64,000 nucleotides of DNA from Gigantopelta aegis (Eukaryota > Mollusca > Gastropoda > Neomphalida > Peltospiridae). Below the pieces are notes generated by a model, which worked only from the letters and a program-made list of their open reading frames with translations, had not been told where the DNA came from and made no database searches. The stretch spans positions 52,349,417 through 52,413,416 of the forward strand of contig NC_054707.1 of NCBI RefSeq assembly GCF_016097555.1, read 5' to 3'. Numbering within the stretch: the stretch's first letter is position 1; every line of letters begins with the position of its first letter. The position numbers and the translations under genes were made by a program. Below, piece by piece: positions 53,936 through 64,000 of this stretch.

Positions 53936-54013
53936 CCCTCCTGTAAGAAACTTCGCCCTCTCAAAGTTTGACAGAAAACTTCGCCTTATATAATTTGACC
54001 TTGCGTGAATCCA

Positions 54014-54033
54014 GACACACACACACACACACA

Positions 54034-54097
<64 letters not shown>

Positions 54098-54290
54098 TAC
54101 ATACATACATACATACACACATTAATACATACATACATACATACAGGTACATACATACACGTACGTACGTACATACACGCACGCACACGCACTGACATAC
54201 AGATACATGCATACATGCATAAATGCATACATGCATACATACACACATCCATACATACATACATACATACATATACATACATACATTTCT
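54014..54290 (+). repeat. (CA)n(CT)n then (CATA)n compound microsatellite
   Basis: CA run, about 22 CT dinucleotides, CA run, then imperfect CATA/CGTA tetranucleotides. Confidence 0.95.
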
Positions 54291-54704
54291 TGCATCACTA
54301 TCAACCGTCGTTTTCCAACCTTTCATCTCCGTGGTTGAAAATGGTTCATAGTAGTGATGAAAGGTTAGTGAACCGTTTTCAATGTGATTTCCTTAACCAA
54401 ACTGTTAGACTTTGTGATGGCGGGACTTACCGGGATGATGTTCTACACCATCTACAGTCTTCTACACACCCTCACGACGAAGGTGTTTCTTCTGTCGACA
54501 ATACTGTGGGTAGCGACAATATCGGTTCATAATATGTCGCTTGTATAACTTTCTGTCTAGCTCAAAGATGAAATAAATAATAGTTTTGAGTATGAGAGTT
54601 CTGTTAAAATCAAGCTATATATAGTTACTGTCTGGTTTTAATTTTGTATTTATTTGGTTTTGTCTGAATGCAGGCATAAGAGGGGGTCATGGGGGTCAAC
54701 AGCC

Positions 54705-54735
<31 letters not shown>

Positions 54736-55187
54736 ACTCCTGCTGCTAGAGCAAATCTTCGCATTCGGGCAAACACGACGCAAGTGTTTGGGCAAAATGA
54801 GCTGGCCTGAAACCTTTTCACCCTGTATGTCCACAATTCTACACACAATATTAACTGTAAATCGTGTAAAAAAATATGTAGTGAATCGTTTGGAACCATA
54901 TATAGATGTTTGATAATAATGCAAATATGAACATATTTTATTACTTTTCGCTCATTTCAGGCAAAAATTAGCCTCTCCCCTCCCACACACCCTATAAAAT
55001 GGGAGTCCATACGCCTATGAAAACAGGCCGTCCATAACGAAGATGGGTGGGGTGTCAAGGTAATAGCTTCCCTGCTCCTAAAAATACGAAATTGTTTTTT
55101 TAGTTTCTAATGTCCTTTTTGTATATAATACCCTTTGTTTATTTTATATTACACTGTCTTTATTTTACTTTTACTAACAACCGTTAT
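54291..55187 (+). other. Intergenic, weak palindromes and a poly-C/CA run
   Basis: AACCTTTCATC and GATGAAAGGTT (about 54317 and 54355) form a short inverted pair. A poly-C plus CA run lies at 54700-54738. The open frame through 54300-54532 has no recognised homologue. Confidence 0.5.
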
Positions 55188-55470
55188 ATTAGGTAGGCTA
55201 CGTACAGCCCTGGGATAATTAGGTAGGCTACGTACAGCTCTGTGATAATTAGGTAGGCTACGTACAGCCCTGGTGATAATTAGGCAGGCTACGTACAGCC
55301 CTGGTGGGATAATTAGGCAGGCTACGTACAGCCCTGGTGGGATAATTAGGCAGGCTACGTACAGCCCTGGTGGGATAATTAGGCAGGCTACGTACAGCCC
55401 TGGTGGGATAATTAGATAGGCTATGTACAGCCCTGGGATAATTAGGTAGGCTACATAGGTAGGCTATGTA
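55188..55470 (+). repeat. ~31-36-bp array (TAGGCAGGCTACGTACAGCC)
   Basis: About eight copies of ATTAGGYAGGCTACGTACAG followed by CCCTGG with variable spacers (GATA, TGATA, TGGGATA). The TACGTA palindrome lies in each unit. Confidence 0.93.
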
Positions 55471-56029
55471 GTGGCCTTATAGTTACCCAGTAAATTGTTA
55501 ACGAGCTCTGCATTCCAAAATGAAAGAAATGTCCCCTTTTAATAACCATTTGCGATTTAAAAAACCAGCAACAAAATCCTGTAGTAAAAGGGTTATTACT
55601 TTAATTTTGAATATCATCCCGAAAACATCTGTTTTGATCAGGCCATGAAAATCGACTTGAACCATTGTGTTTTAGGAATGTTGTTCATAATTCAATGAAC
55701 ACATGCACATATTCCATGGCCTTTGAAAATAGCAACTTTATATATTTCTATTTGGTGAGGAAATCATTCATTATTTTGGTGACACATATATACGTGTGGT
55801 AACAATTTAAAGACATACGACTGCCCGCCCTTAGCGTGGCAGTAGCGACCAGGACCCCGTTCCGAAAAGCGATCTTAGGGCAAAGATCAGCGTAAGTTCA
55901 TATGCTAGTTATGCACTCATGGTGATCTTAGCAATAGTGATAAGATCGCTTCGTGGAACGGGGCCCTAGCTGGTCACTACTGCCGTTCCATCCGATTAAA
56001 AAATAGGAGAGTCGAAATCGATTACTCTA
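55471..56029 (+). other. Intergenic with one palindromic MITE
   Basis: AT-rich apart from the element at 55852-55972; nothing else recognised. Confidence 0.5.
55852..55972 (+). mobile_element. Short palindromic MITE (GGGCC..GGCCC family)
   Basis: GACCCCGTTCCGAAAAGCGA and CGCTTCGTGGAACGGGGCCC are inverted partners, with GATCTTAG internal palindromes. Same family as 20286-20404 and better preserved. Confidence 0.85.
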
Positions 56030-57110
56030 TGGCGTATAATGCTAATCGTGTTGGCCAACTTTGTCGTGACAGTTGACAGTCTGACACTAGCTTTCGCTCG
56101 TTAAACGTGCATTGTCTGAAATATATTTATTATTTAAGCATTTAGAACAGAAAATCCCATTACGTTTGGTGCATATAAGACGCCGCACTCCGAATTGGTT
56201 TCACTACACTTGCTTTTCTAAGTTAAAAATAAACCCAGTATTTTGAAAGTGGGACACTTTTGCCGGGCTCCCTCTGGGCTAAAAATAGTACGGTTCGGCT
56301 ATTGTTGCATTACAAAAAGCGAGCGGATTCTAGCATCCAATTCCTAGCAGCCAATTTCAGCAGACACTCATGGCGACGTTCTAAACACCGACTAATTTCT
56401 ACATGAACTTTTGAACGAAGGTCTAAAAGTTTAAAGTCCGATCTATATGTCCACGTGAGTGGCCTCGTTAAGGCCGTTAGGGTGCACAGCTTGTTGGGAC
56501 GAGATGGGTTGCATCCCGTCAAGAAAACACCTAGATTGACGTTGAAGGTGTAGTGCTGTGCTGAAATACAGATCTTGAGAAGCCGGATCCGTCTGAACGA
56601 GAGAATCAGACTAGGGTATAGTCCAGTCGTCATGGGTTGGTATAGTGGTGCGGACGGGCTCGACTCCGGAGGGTACGAGATGGTAAAACAAAGTAAAGTC
56701 TAGAAAAGAGTAGATGGGGCCGACCCCGCTTCCTATTTCTTCTTAGAGTGGGGCGGTCACTCTTCCAGTGCTGCTAGGACAGGCTCGGACATGTAGAGAC
56801 TAAACGCGAACAACCGTGGCGTTCTGCAAAATGGCCGTCATACGAGTCACGAAAAAAACAAGTCAACATAGTCAGACGGAGAAATGACGTGGAGGCAAGG
56901 AATCTCGCTATAAAAGAATCCAACCTGGTGGTGCAGACTGTCGAAACGAGAAGCGTTCCAGCGTTCAATCAGTTCCAATGGCCGCATACATCCCAGTAGA
57001 AAACTTCACTTCGCTAACAAAAACCAGCGAAGTGAAGGATCCCAAAGTCGAGCCGCGAAAGCACGTGCAGTGTGCACAAGCGAAACAAACACGTCTTACC
57101 ATCGTCGAGC
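56030..57110. other. CpG-rich segment without a recognised gene
   Basis: Clearly richer in G+C and CpG than the flanks, with a perfect stem CTTCACTTCGCT/AGCGAAGTGAAG (57005-57038). The longest minus-strand frames (56310-56633, 56774-56968) resemble no family I know. It could be an unannotated promoter, a non-coding transcript or a decayed element; the sequence alone does not decide. Confidence 0.5.
57003..57040 (+). repeat. Perfect 12-bp hairpin
   Basis: CTTCACTTCGCT and AGCGAAGTGAAG around a 10-base loop (AACAAAAACC). There is no U tract afterwards, so it is not a typical terminator. Confidence 0.85.
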
Positions 57111-58051
57111 TCCAGACTGGGAATGTTTGCTATTGAAATTTTTTTGTTTGAACATTACTAATGCACCTGAATGTGTTTGAAGAAAATCTTGTGATTAAAA
57201 AAATGTACCTTTTACGAAATATGGATTTCAAGTGAAATTACGGTAAGATATGCTATATTTATTGTGTTTGAACTCAAAACAAGGGTGCGAAAGGTGACTG
57301 TCATCGACCTTAGTAACATGAGATAAAGGCTCGTCTGGTCGTACTGGGCTCGATTGCTCGATACGTCCACAACTTTCCGTATTATAGCAAAGGTCAAATA
57401 ATATTGTCTTAGCATCCTCAACTTCGTGATCTGTGAAAACATAATTTTACAATGGTATCATAGGGTAATACATCCATTTTGTTTATTACAAAACAAAGCA
57501 GCTCGCTTATAATAACATTCTTTCCAGTAGTACTATGTTTTGGAGAGGTCGGCAATCCACTCCCATGTAAATCAGAACTGACTGGCGTTTTCTGTGGTGT
57601 ACTTCTGTAAAAACGGCTTGCCGCCATGTTGAAACCACATGTATTCTCGTCATTAACAACAGTTCTCTTCTTTTCACCGATGTTTCATTGAAACGGTGTT
57701 CTCGCATCCTTCACATATACATATATATGAATTAATAAAGAAATTTACATATTATAACTGATAAAAATTAAAACAAAAGAAACTGTATAGCACTTGAAGA
57801 TATTAAGATTGGCGGAGCTCCGATAAACCACGTCCTACCATACCTGGTACAGTAATTACATATATTAAATATTTGTTCTTTACATTTATCCAAATTATAC
57901 ATTAAATTAAGCCCCTGCGAAGCTTCGTATATTCGATTTGATTCGAAATCGTCGCGAAGCTTCGATTCGATTTTTGTGTATTCAGAATTTCGAATATTGC
58001 AGTGTACGGACAATTGGAAAAGGAGGGACAGACTAATAAACAATAAACAAT
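57111..58051. other. Intergenic, with CGAAGCTTCG palindromes
   Basis: AT-rich. GCGAAGCTTCG occurs at about 57915 and 57953 with TTCGAT repeats between, just before the hAT fragment, and may belong to the same element. Confidence 0.5.
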
Positions 58052-58270
58052 GTGGAAGACAAAGCAGGATCACTCCTGGCTACAGTCGCGAGAGACACAC
58101 TCGGCATTCAAGCTACTAACTGCTCTTCAGAAAGGGTGAATTCCACAGGCACAAACGTTATAACCGACAAACGACACTTTCTGTATCGCCAAAATGCAGA
58201 GACACTCATATGGGGATATAAAAACGCTGATCTCATCCTATCCATGTCAGACTTCAAGCAGAGAAAGTGA
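58052..58270 (+). pseudogene. hAT (zf-BED type) transposase C-terminal fragment
   Basis: LLATVARDTLGIQATNCSSERVNS followed by NVITDKRHFLYRQNAETLIW fits the conserved hAT dimerisation region (LARxYLxIPATSxxSERxFS, IVTDKRxxLxPxNVxxL; recalled). Only 72 codons remain, with the catalytic and zinc-finger parts absent, so it cannot be functional. The plain DNA transposon it came from is not otherwise visible. Confidence 0.8.
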
Positions 58271-58423
58271 TGTGATTATAATGTTATATCGATAATTAAG
58301 TCGGCCAATAAACATTGCTTGACTTAACGAGTATATTTCTTTTTTAATTTTTAGCATTCTGTTTTTGTATGTTTGAAGAATATCCACTGGTATTTAGTTT
58401 TGATTTCCGATTAGTGCGGCCTC

Positions 58424-58786
58424 GGTGGCGTCATGGTTAGGCCATCGGCCTACAGGCTGGTAGGTTCGGTCGAGGCATGATTTTTTGTGTGTTTTTTTTA
58501 ATCCAGATACCGACTCCAAATCAAGAGTGAGTGCTCTGCAAGGTTCAATGGGTAGGTGTAAACCACTTGCACCGACCAGTGATCCATAACTGGTTCAACA
58601 AAGGCCATGGTTTGTGCTATCCTGCCTGTGGGAAGTGCAAATAAAAGATCCCTTGCTCATGAAGTGGCGACAGCGAGTTTCCTCTCAAAATCTGTGTGGT
58701 CCTTAACCATATGTCCGACGCCATATAACCGTAAATAAAATGTGTTGAGTGCGTCGTTAAATAAAACATTTCTTTCTTTCCGATTG
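58424..58786 (+). mobile_element. SINE S2 type (GCCTCGGTGG head), B box deleted
   Basis: Head GCGGCCTCGGTGGCGTCATGG, same second block and body as 30429-30816, tail AAATAAAACATTTCTTTC. The piece around the B box is missing. Confidence 0.9.
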
Positions 58787-59770
58787 GTGATGAGTGTTAA
58801 TTTTCACGTTTGCTTGAATTATTTTGTGATCTAATTATAAGCCAATAAATGATCACTTCCAAGATATATTCTCGTATTAGTTCAACTGTTCAACCTATGT
58901 ACTGGTTTTCTATTTAGGGCACTTTATTATTTAAACTTCAACCTTGTGCAATCATGTTAATCACCGTACGTACTCCCAATGCAGTCTTTCTAATTTCCTT
59001 TACTGAGCTGAATATTCCTTCGTGAACTGCATCTGATACACTATTGACTTGCACTAACAGTATTCTAGGGCAATCGAAAATCGTGGTCTTAGTTGTGAAA
59101 TGGTTACAGAATATAGGCCTACTTCTTGCACTTAAGCAAAAAACCCAAAACAAAACAACCCCCTCAACCCCACAACCCCCCCCCAAAAAACAACAACAAC
59201 AACAACAACCCCCCCCCCCCAAAACAAAACAAAAAACAAGCCCAATACATACATTATATACACATAGGCCTATACTTAAGGATTGTCTGTTGTTTCTTTT
59301 ACGTTCAACGTAGTATGAATTTTTTTTTATAATAGACCAAATCAATTCCTATTGCCGATAATGTTAACGTTTACTAATAAAACTGATATAAGCAGCGTTT
59401 CAACACACCCAGTAAGTACAGCAATAGAAAGTGTGGCACCTCACATCTAATCTACCTGCAAGAAAATGGGGGGTCACGTATCATTTAAGAGATTTAATTA
59501 ATGTTTTTAATAGCAACCGTCATTTTTGCTGAAAATTGCACTTCCATTTTGGGGGGTACCCCGCATTAGTTTCAACCTCTGGTATATACTGCATAACAAC
59601 TGTATGACAAATAAAAGTGTATTTATTTATTGTCAATGGATAATAGTATTTGCACAAATAATCAATGTCACATATTACTACCAATCACACCCACAGCTGC
59701 TTTTACTCCGTAAATATTGGTGCATGTCGAACTTTGACACGGAACTCTCTTCTTTGATACTATGCAACCT
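58787..59770. other. Intergenic; poly-C/CAA runs
   Basis: CAA and poly-C runs at about 59160-59245. A single arm of the 59771 family (AAGGATTGTCTGTTGTTTC) lies at about 59278-59320. Confidence 0.6.
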
Positions 59771-59938
59771 TAAGGATTGTCTGTTATTTCTTTTACGTTC
59801 ATCGTAGTATGAACAAAAAAATCATCCGCAAACTGTGAATCGGCGATGCCGTTCTCACGTAAGTTTGCAGATGATTTTTTGGTTGTTCATACCCAGATGA
59901 ACGTAAAAGAAATAACAGACAATCCTTATAATTAAATT
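59771..59938 (+). mobile_element. Hairpin MITE, ~65-bp arms
   Basis: TAAGGATTGTCTGTTATTTC and GAAATAACAGACAATCCTTA are exact inverted ends; the arms continue through TTTTACGTTCATC and AAAAATCATC, with a short centre. TA at both edges. Confidence 0.9.
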
Positions 59939-60496
59939 TGAATCATACAGGCTAATAATAACACTAAAACGTCATACTTTATTTTGAATTACTTTTTTAT
60001 CCATAAACAATAACGCTCAATAAGACAACTTGCCCATATAAAATGACGTCATGAGATATGACCTTCCTTGACGACGTAATAGTTCATCGAAAAATTAACA
60101 AACAATGAATGTAACAGAAATTTAATTATATACATTTTATATAATATACATTCATTTTATATACATACATTTTATATACATACATTTTATACATTAAATA
60201 CTATTTACTTTGCTTTTAAAAAAAAAATTCAGAACTACTAGAGGCTAAAATCCCCCCCCCCCCCCCCCCCCCCCACATTTCAACACACGCCTCAGAACTA
60301 CTAGAGGTTAAAGTTCCCCCTCCAACACACACGCCTCAGAATTGCTAGAGGCTAAAGTCACACCCCCCCCCCCCCTCCACTTCAACATACACGCGCCTAT
60401 GCCACCCTATAGCTTATTGCTAACAACAATAATGATACACATATGATATATACGTGTACATACATTTTATATACATATACATTCATTTTATATACC
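59939..60496. other. Intergenic; short-period and poly-C repeats
   Basis: ATACATTTTAT repeats (60120-60200), then three units of CAGAACTACTAGAGGCTAAA each followed by C runs (60230-60400). Another, diverged copy is at about 60852-60930. Confidence 0.7.
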
Positions 60497-60745
60497 CGTC
60501 GGTGGGCCCATTGAGCTATTTCTCGTTCCAGCCAGTGCACCGCGACTGGTATATCAAAGGCCGTGGTATGTGGTATTTTGTCTGTGAGATGGTGCACATA
60601 AAATATCCCTTGCTACTAATGGAAAACATGTAGCGGGTTTCTTCTCTAAGACTATATGTCAAAATGACCAAATATTTCACATCCAACAGCCGATGATTAA
60701 TAAATCAATGTGCTTTAGTGGTGTCGTTAAACAAAAAATTGTTCT
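60497..60745 (+). mobile_element. SINE S1 type, head missing
   Basis: From CGTCGGTGGGCCCATTG through the shared body to GCTTTAGTGGTGTCGTTAAAC. Confidence 0.88.
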
Positions 60746-61136
60746 TCTTTTTATATACATACATTTTATACACATTTACACATTAAATATTATTTTCTTC
60801 GCTTTTTCGTTGGATTTAATTACTACCAATATATATATTTATTTTTTAATTTTAGAATCATTGAAGACTAAAGTCCCCACCCCCACCCCTACACACGTAC
60901 CCAAGCCACCCTTTAGTGTACTGCGAACAAATAATAAATGAAGTGAACATTTTATGACCGTTAGTAAAATAGTTAGTCAAGTACTAGCATTTCAAAATTA
61001 ATAATAACAACTGCAAAACGCATACATGTTTTGTTAGTAACGCAAAACATATAATAATTTCAGCACAAAGAACTCGACGTTCAACAGAACTGATCTAACG
61101 GATATTGCAAATTATTACTATAACAGAAAAATCAGC
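60746..61136. other. Intergenic, no recognised content
   Basis: AT-rich with the diverged poly-C unit noted above (60852-60930). Confidence 0.5.
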
Positions 61137-61212
61137 CTCCACTGAGGGGATTCGAACCAATGACACTCAGTATGAGAGTACAGCGCTCCACCAACTGAGC
61201 TGATAGGGAAAT
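61137..61212 (-). other. tRNA-like sequence, degenerate
   Basis: On the minus strand AGCTCAGTTGGTGGAGCGC (A box with a pairing D stem) and GGTTCGAATCC (B box) sit at tRNA spacing. Acceptor and anticodon stems do not pair properly and the T stem is poor, so it is a tRNA pseudogene or a lone SINE head. Confidence 0.5.
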
Positions 61213-61368
61213 TCCCACTAGCTGCTACCAGTAGGAGCACTTTATACCTGCACTACTACATTATCCTCAATATATCCAACGTCCGACAATGAATGCTTTA
61301 TATGGCCAATATACAGTATATATACACACCATTCCTTGTTTAATAACGCAAACATAAAAGAATCAAAT

Positions 61369-61374
61369 TTTATT
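61369..61374 (-). promoter_or_regulatory. Candidate poly(A) signal of the Toll-like receptor
   Basis: AATAAA on the minus strand, about 250 bp after the stop codon. No experimental support. Confidence 0.35.
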
Positions 61375-61626
61375 ATCAAAAAACGTAATGGTGATTTTCG
61401 TCTGTAATACGCGAGAACACAACCCAAGTAGCGTTTGATGGGTATATATGTATGTTTTTTTTGTTTTTTTATCGGGTTGCACCCACCCTCCCCTAAAAAA
61501 ACAACAACAAAAAACCCAAACAACACCCCCCCACCCCCCACCCCCACCCACACACAAAAAACTCCCAACCAAAACAAACAAAACTCCACAACAATTACAA
61601 AACCAATCATGTTTCTAAAAATATAA

Positions 61627-64000
61627 TTATGTTTCTTCTATTTTATTAATAAAACGCTGCCAAAACAACTGATTGTTTTCTTCGTGCTGGTATTCAAGGT
61701 ACAAATCCTTTTGCAGCAGCTGTAAGATGTTTTTGGGAAGCTTCTCATGCGGAATGTCCTCGAGCTTGAGGACCAGTAGAACATCCCTGCCAGTGTGGGC
61801 AGACTCCTGGATGGCCAACTGCATTTCATACTCACACCAACTGCTCTTGAGGAAGTGGCTCGATAAAACTAGTACCGTCTTTCTGCTCCTTTTAATACTC
61901 TCTAAGATGTTGTGTATTATTGGCATCCCAAGAAGGAAATCTCTCCTGTGAAGTATCAATTTCTTTCCTCCTCTGGTTTCAACCATCTCCGACATTTCCT
62001 CCTCAATCAATGTCTTATCTTCGTCAGCATACGAGATGAACGCATCGAAAGGAAATCGATTCTGCCTAGCGTCAGAACCGGACTGAGAACTTCTAAAACT
62101 ATACCTGATACCGTAATACCAATACCTAGCCCTCCATCGATGTATGTACAGATAAAGGGCAGAAAATACTAACAAAAACGCAATAATGAATAGAAAGGCT
62201 GTTAATGCTATGTATTTATGATTGGTACATGCTGCCTCTAATGAATCCACAATTGCAGGGAGGTCGGTTAGATTAACCGTGTGTCCATCGGCGTTAAGGC
62301 AGTAATAATAGGCCATCTCCACTTGTCTTACCCTAGTGTGTCGCATCCACTTTAGAAATGTTAAATTGGGGCATTCACACGAGATCGGATTGTGACTTAG
62401 ATCAATGGCAATTGAACAATTCCGTGTTTCTATTAAGCTATCAAGTTCTGACATTAACGTCTTAGGCAGCCACCTTATCTTATTTGAAGCAAAATCTATT
62501 TTCTCTAGATTTGTCATATGCTTTACGTGCATTGGTACATAAACTAAATTATTATAGGAAAGTTTCAAAACCTGCAAACTTGAAAGTCCTTTGAAGAGAT
62601 GCTCTGGTATCTTTTGTAGGTGGTTCGCTGAGAGATCTAGAATTTGTACAGACGTTAGGTTTGTAAATAAAGCCCCACTTGTGTCATTGGCAATAGCATT
62701 ATTCAACAAGTTATTTGAAATATTTAGGATAATCAACGATGGGAAATTTTCAAAGAATTTCGGATGAGCACGGAAAGCAATATTGTTTGACAGGTCCAAA
62801 TTAGTAAGTTTGTTTAAACCAATGACTGGGCCTATCCATGACGACAACAAATTGTAAGAAGCATTAAGTACTGTCAAGTTGTTATCACTTATTGTCAACG
62901 GAGATATTTGAAATGCCAGTTCTTCAAATGTGTACTTTAGTATTTGTAGATTTGGTGGAATGAAGAAACCAGGATTTATATTATCAAGCAGAGATGCGAT
63001 TTCAGTATCTCCATTACCCATATTCGTAATCCTACTATTCCGTTCGGTACCTGCCATTCTTGATACACCACACGAAATGTCAATATCCTCGTCGTCTTCA
63101 AAACAGTTCTGTTGGTTACATTTCGTTAAATAATCCAAACCGGCAATTGGCAAACTGCGAGACCCAGCAATTCCACTAAGATCGAGTTCTATCAAATTTT
63201 TTATAGACACAATCTCCAATATATATTCACCAACTGCAAACCAGCTACTTTTCATAGACACTTTGCGCAACGTCGATGGCAAACGTACCAGAGCTCCCGT
63301 TTCAAACAGTTGGATTCTATTCCCATCTGCGTAGATTTCTTCTATGCTAGTATTTCGCATATATTTGAAGTTATCCTTAGTAATAACAACACAAATTTCG
63401 TGCGGTCCAACTATGTGACTAATATTTAAGACACGAAGTTTAGAGTGTTCCCAACCGAAAGAACCATTGAAAACGTTGTTGAACTTTAGTTTCTGGTTGT
63501 AAGAAAGATCAAGAACGTCCAGGGTGGACCTAAGCGGCACAAACGCTGCCGGCTCGATATGCCGGATATCGCAGTGTGACAGGTTTAGTAACTTCAGGTG
63601 CGAGACATGCGTGAATGTGGTGTTAAACAGACCAATCAGTTTACAGTATCCGTTTTGACCAGCAAGACTCAGGTGTGTGAGGTGAGTAAGATTCGAAAAG
63701 CCTTCACCGAAACTTTGATTGGTCAAGCCATCCAGACGCAGTTCCTTCAACGACACAAGGTTAGAAAGGGCTGCATCCGGGTACCTCGTCTTGTGTTCAT
63801 CCTGATCGATATTCCTGTTCAGTAGCAACACTTTTAGGCTTCGTAGTGGTCTAAAAACGCTAAGTTTGAAGACACTGTCAACATATTTAAGGTTATTATT
63901 TTCTAAATTCAAAACTTGCAGTTTGTGTAAATTTTGAAATGCCCCAACATGTATCGTTGAAATTTTGTTTGACGCCAAATTCAATTCATTAAGATTAGCG
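61627..64000 (-). CDS. Toll-like receptor, single exon, N-terminus outside window
   Basis: The open frame runs from the right edge to TAA at 61627-61629 without interruption. There is no start in the window: the residue preceding ASNK is a TTG codon inside an LRR (ANLNELNLASNK), so the gene continues beyond 64000. About 15-17 leucine-rich repeats, then an LRR-CT (NPISCECPNLTFLKWM with later Cys in YYYCLN and EAAC), a transmembrane helix (ALTAFLFIIAFLLVFSALYL), and a TIR domain over the last about 135 residues: box 1 FDAFISYADE, box 2 HRRDFLLGMPI, box 3 FW. Known role: sensing microbial or damage ligands and signalling through MyD88-type adaptors. The intronless frame is usual for molluscan TLRs (from memory). 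Box 2 lacks the usual proline. Confidence 0.95.
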   Translation of the reverse strand, partial: ANLNELNLASNKISTIHVGAFQNLHKLQVLNLENNNLKYVDSVFKLSVFRPLRSLKVLLLNRNIDQDEHKTRYPDAALSNLVSLKELRLDGLTNQSFGEGFSNLTHLTHLSLAGQNGYCKLIGLFNTTFTHVSHLKLLNLSHCDIRHIEPAAFVPLRSTLDVLDLSYNQKLKFNNVFNGSFGWEHSKLRVLNISHIVGPHEICVVITKDNFKYMRNTSIEEIYADGNRIQLFETGALVRLPSTLRKVSMKSSWFAVGEYILEIVSIKNLIELDLSGIAGSRSLPIAGLDYLTKCNQQNCFEDDEDIDISCGVSRMAGTERNSRITNMGNGDTEIASLLDNINPGFFIPPNLQILKYTFEELAFQISPLTISDNNLTVLNASYNLLSSWIGPVIGLNKLTNLDLSNNIAFRAHPKFFENFPSLIILNISNNLLNNAIANDTSGALFTNLTSVQILDLSANHLQKIPEHLFKGLSSLQVLKLSYNNLVYVPMHVKHMTNLEKIDFASNKIRWLPKTLMSELDSLIETRNCSIAIDLSHNPISCECPNLTFLKWMRHTRVRQVEMAYYYCLNADGHTVNLTDLPAIVDSLEAACTNHKYIALTAFLFIIAFLLVFSALYLYIHRWRARYWYYGIRYSFRSSQSGSDARQNRFPFDAFISYADEDKTLIEEEMSEMVETRGGKKLILHRRDFLLGMPIIHNILESIKRSRKTVLVLSSHFLKSSWCEYEMQLAIQESAHTGRDVLLVLKLEDIPHEKLPKNILQLLQKDLYLEYQHEENNQLFWQRFINKIEET

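Noticed and set aside
54005-54532. 175-residue protein
   Set aside because: The first half is microsatellite; the second half resembles nothing known to me.
56310-56968. Minus-strand proteins in the CpG-rich segment
   Set aside because: The frames are short, with no recognised domain; chance open frames are expected in GC-richer sequence.
61137-61212. Functional tRNA gene
   Set aside because: A and B boxes are good but the anticodon and acceptor stems do not form.
63982-63984. TTG at 63984 as start of the Toll-like receptor
   Set aside because: The frame stays open to the window edge with LRR residues before it, and no signal peptide is present.

Overview
The window is eukaryotic, intron-rich and AT-rich. 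It most likely comes from a marine mollusc, probably a gastropod: the host genes are metazoan, and the many tRNA-headed SINEs and short inverted-repeat DNA elements are of kinds I associate with molluscan genomes. That placement is inference; no species marker is present.

Region 1 (1 to about 43,100, + strand) is almost entirely one gene, the polarity scaffold PAR-3 (PARD3/Bazooka). I could chain 21 exons from 1500 to 41851. They agree in splice phase at every junction and sum to 4,611 bases (1,536 codons plus stop). The N-terminal oligomerisation domain (CR1) lies upstream of the window. In order the exons encode the post-CR1 linker, PDZ1, PDZ2, PDZ3, the aPKC-binding/phosphorylation segment (REGFGRQSMSEKR), the RASSLEDL and CNDSFRAA blocks, a basic GILKGFLRFGRGRK block, a charged coiled-coil-like region, and a C-tail built of Tyr-Pro-Gly-Asn-Ser repeats.

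The most unusual thing in the window is in this gene. At five exons (ending at 6907, 17651, 19825, 24967 and 27353) the end of the exon, its 5' splice site and the start of the intron have been tandemly copied together, from about 2 to about 18 times. A sixth array of about 58 units of 37 bp runs into the last exon, and each unit looks like a whole 3' splice site. Reading on from the first copy, or splicing to array copies, meets stops in the two arrays I followed base by base. The PDZ3 intron also holds a 1.4 kb CAT/TCC satellite, and the PDZ2 acceptor takes its pyrimidine tract from a SINE tail.

Region 2 (about 43,100 to 61,600) is intergenic: SINEs (some nested), MITEs, long CA/CG and CATA arrays, poly-C runs, a 35-bp satellite, a hAT transposase C-terminal fragment, and one CpG-rich segment of unknown role (56,030 to 57,110).

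Region 3 (61,627 to the right edge, - strand) is a single-exon Toll-like receptor with LRRs, LRR-CT, transmembrane segment and TIR domain; its N-terminus lies beyond the window. I saw no retrovirus, LTR element, CRISPR array or intact rRNA/tRNA gene. The two host genes have no evident functional link beyond adjacency.
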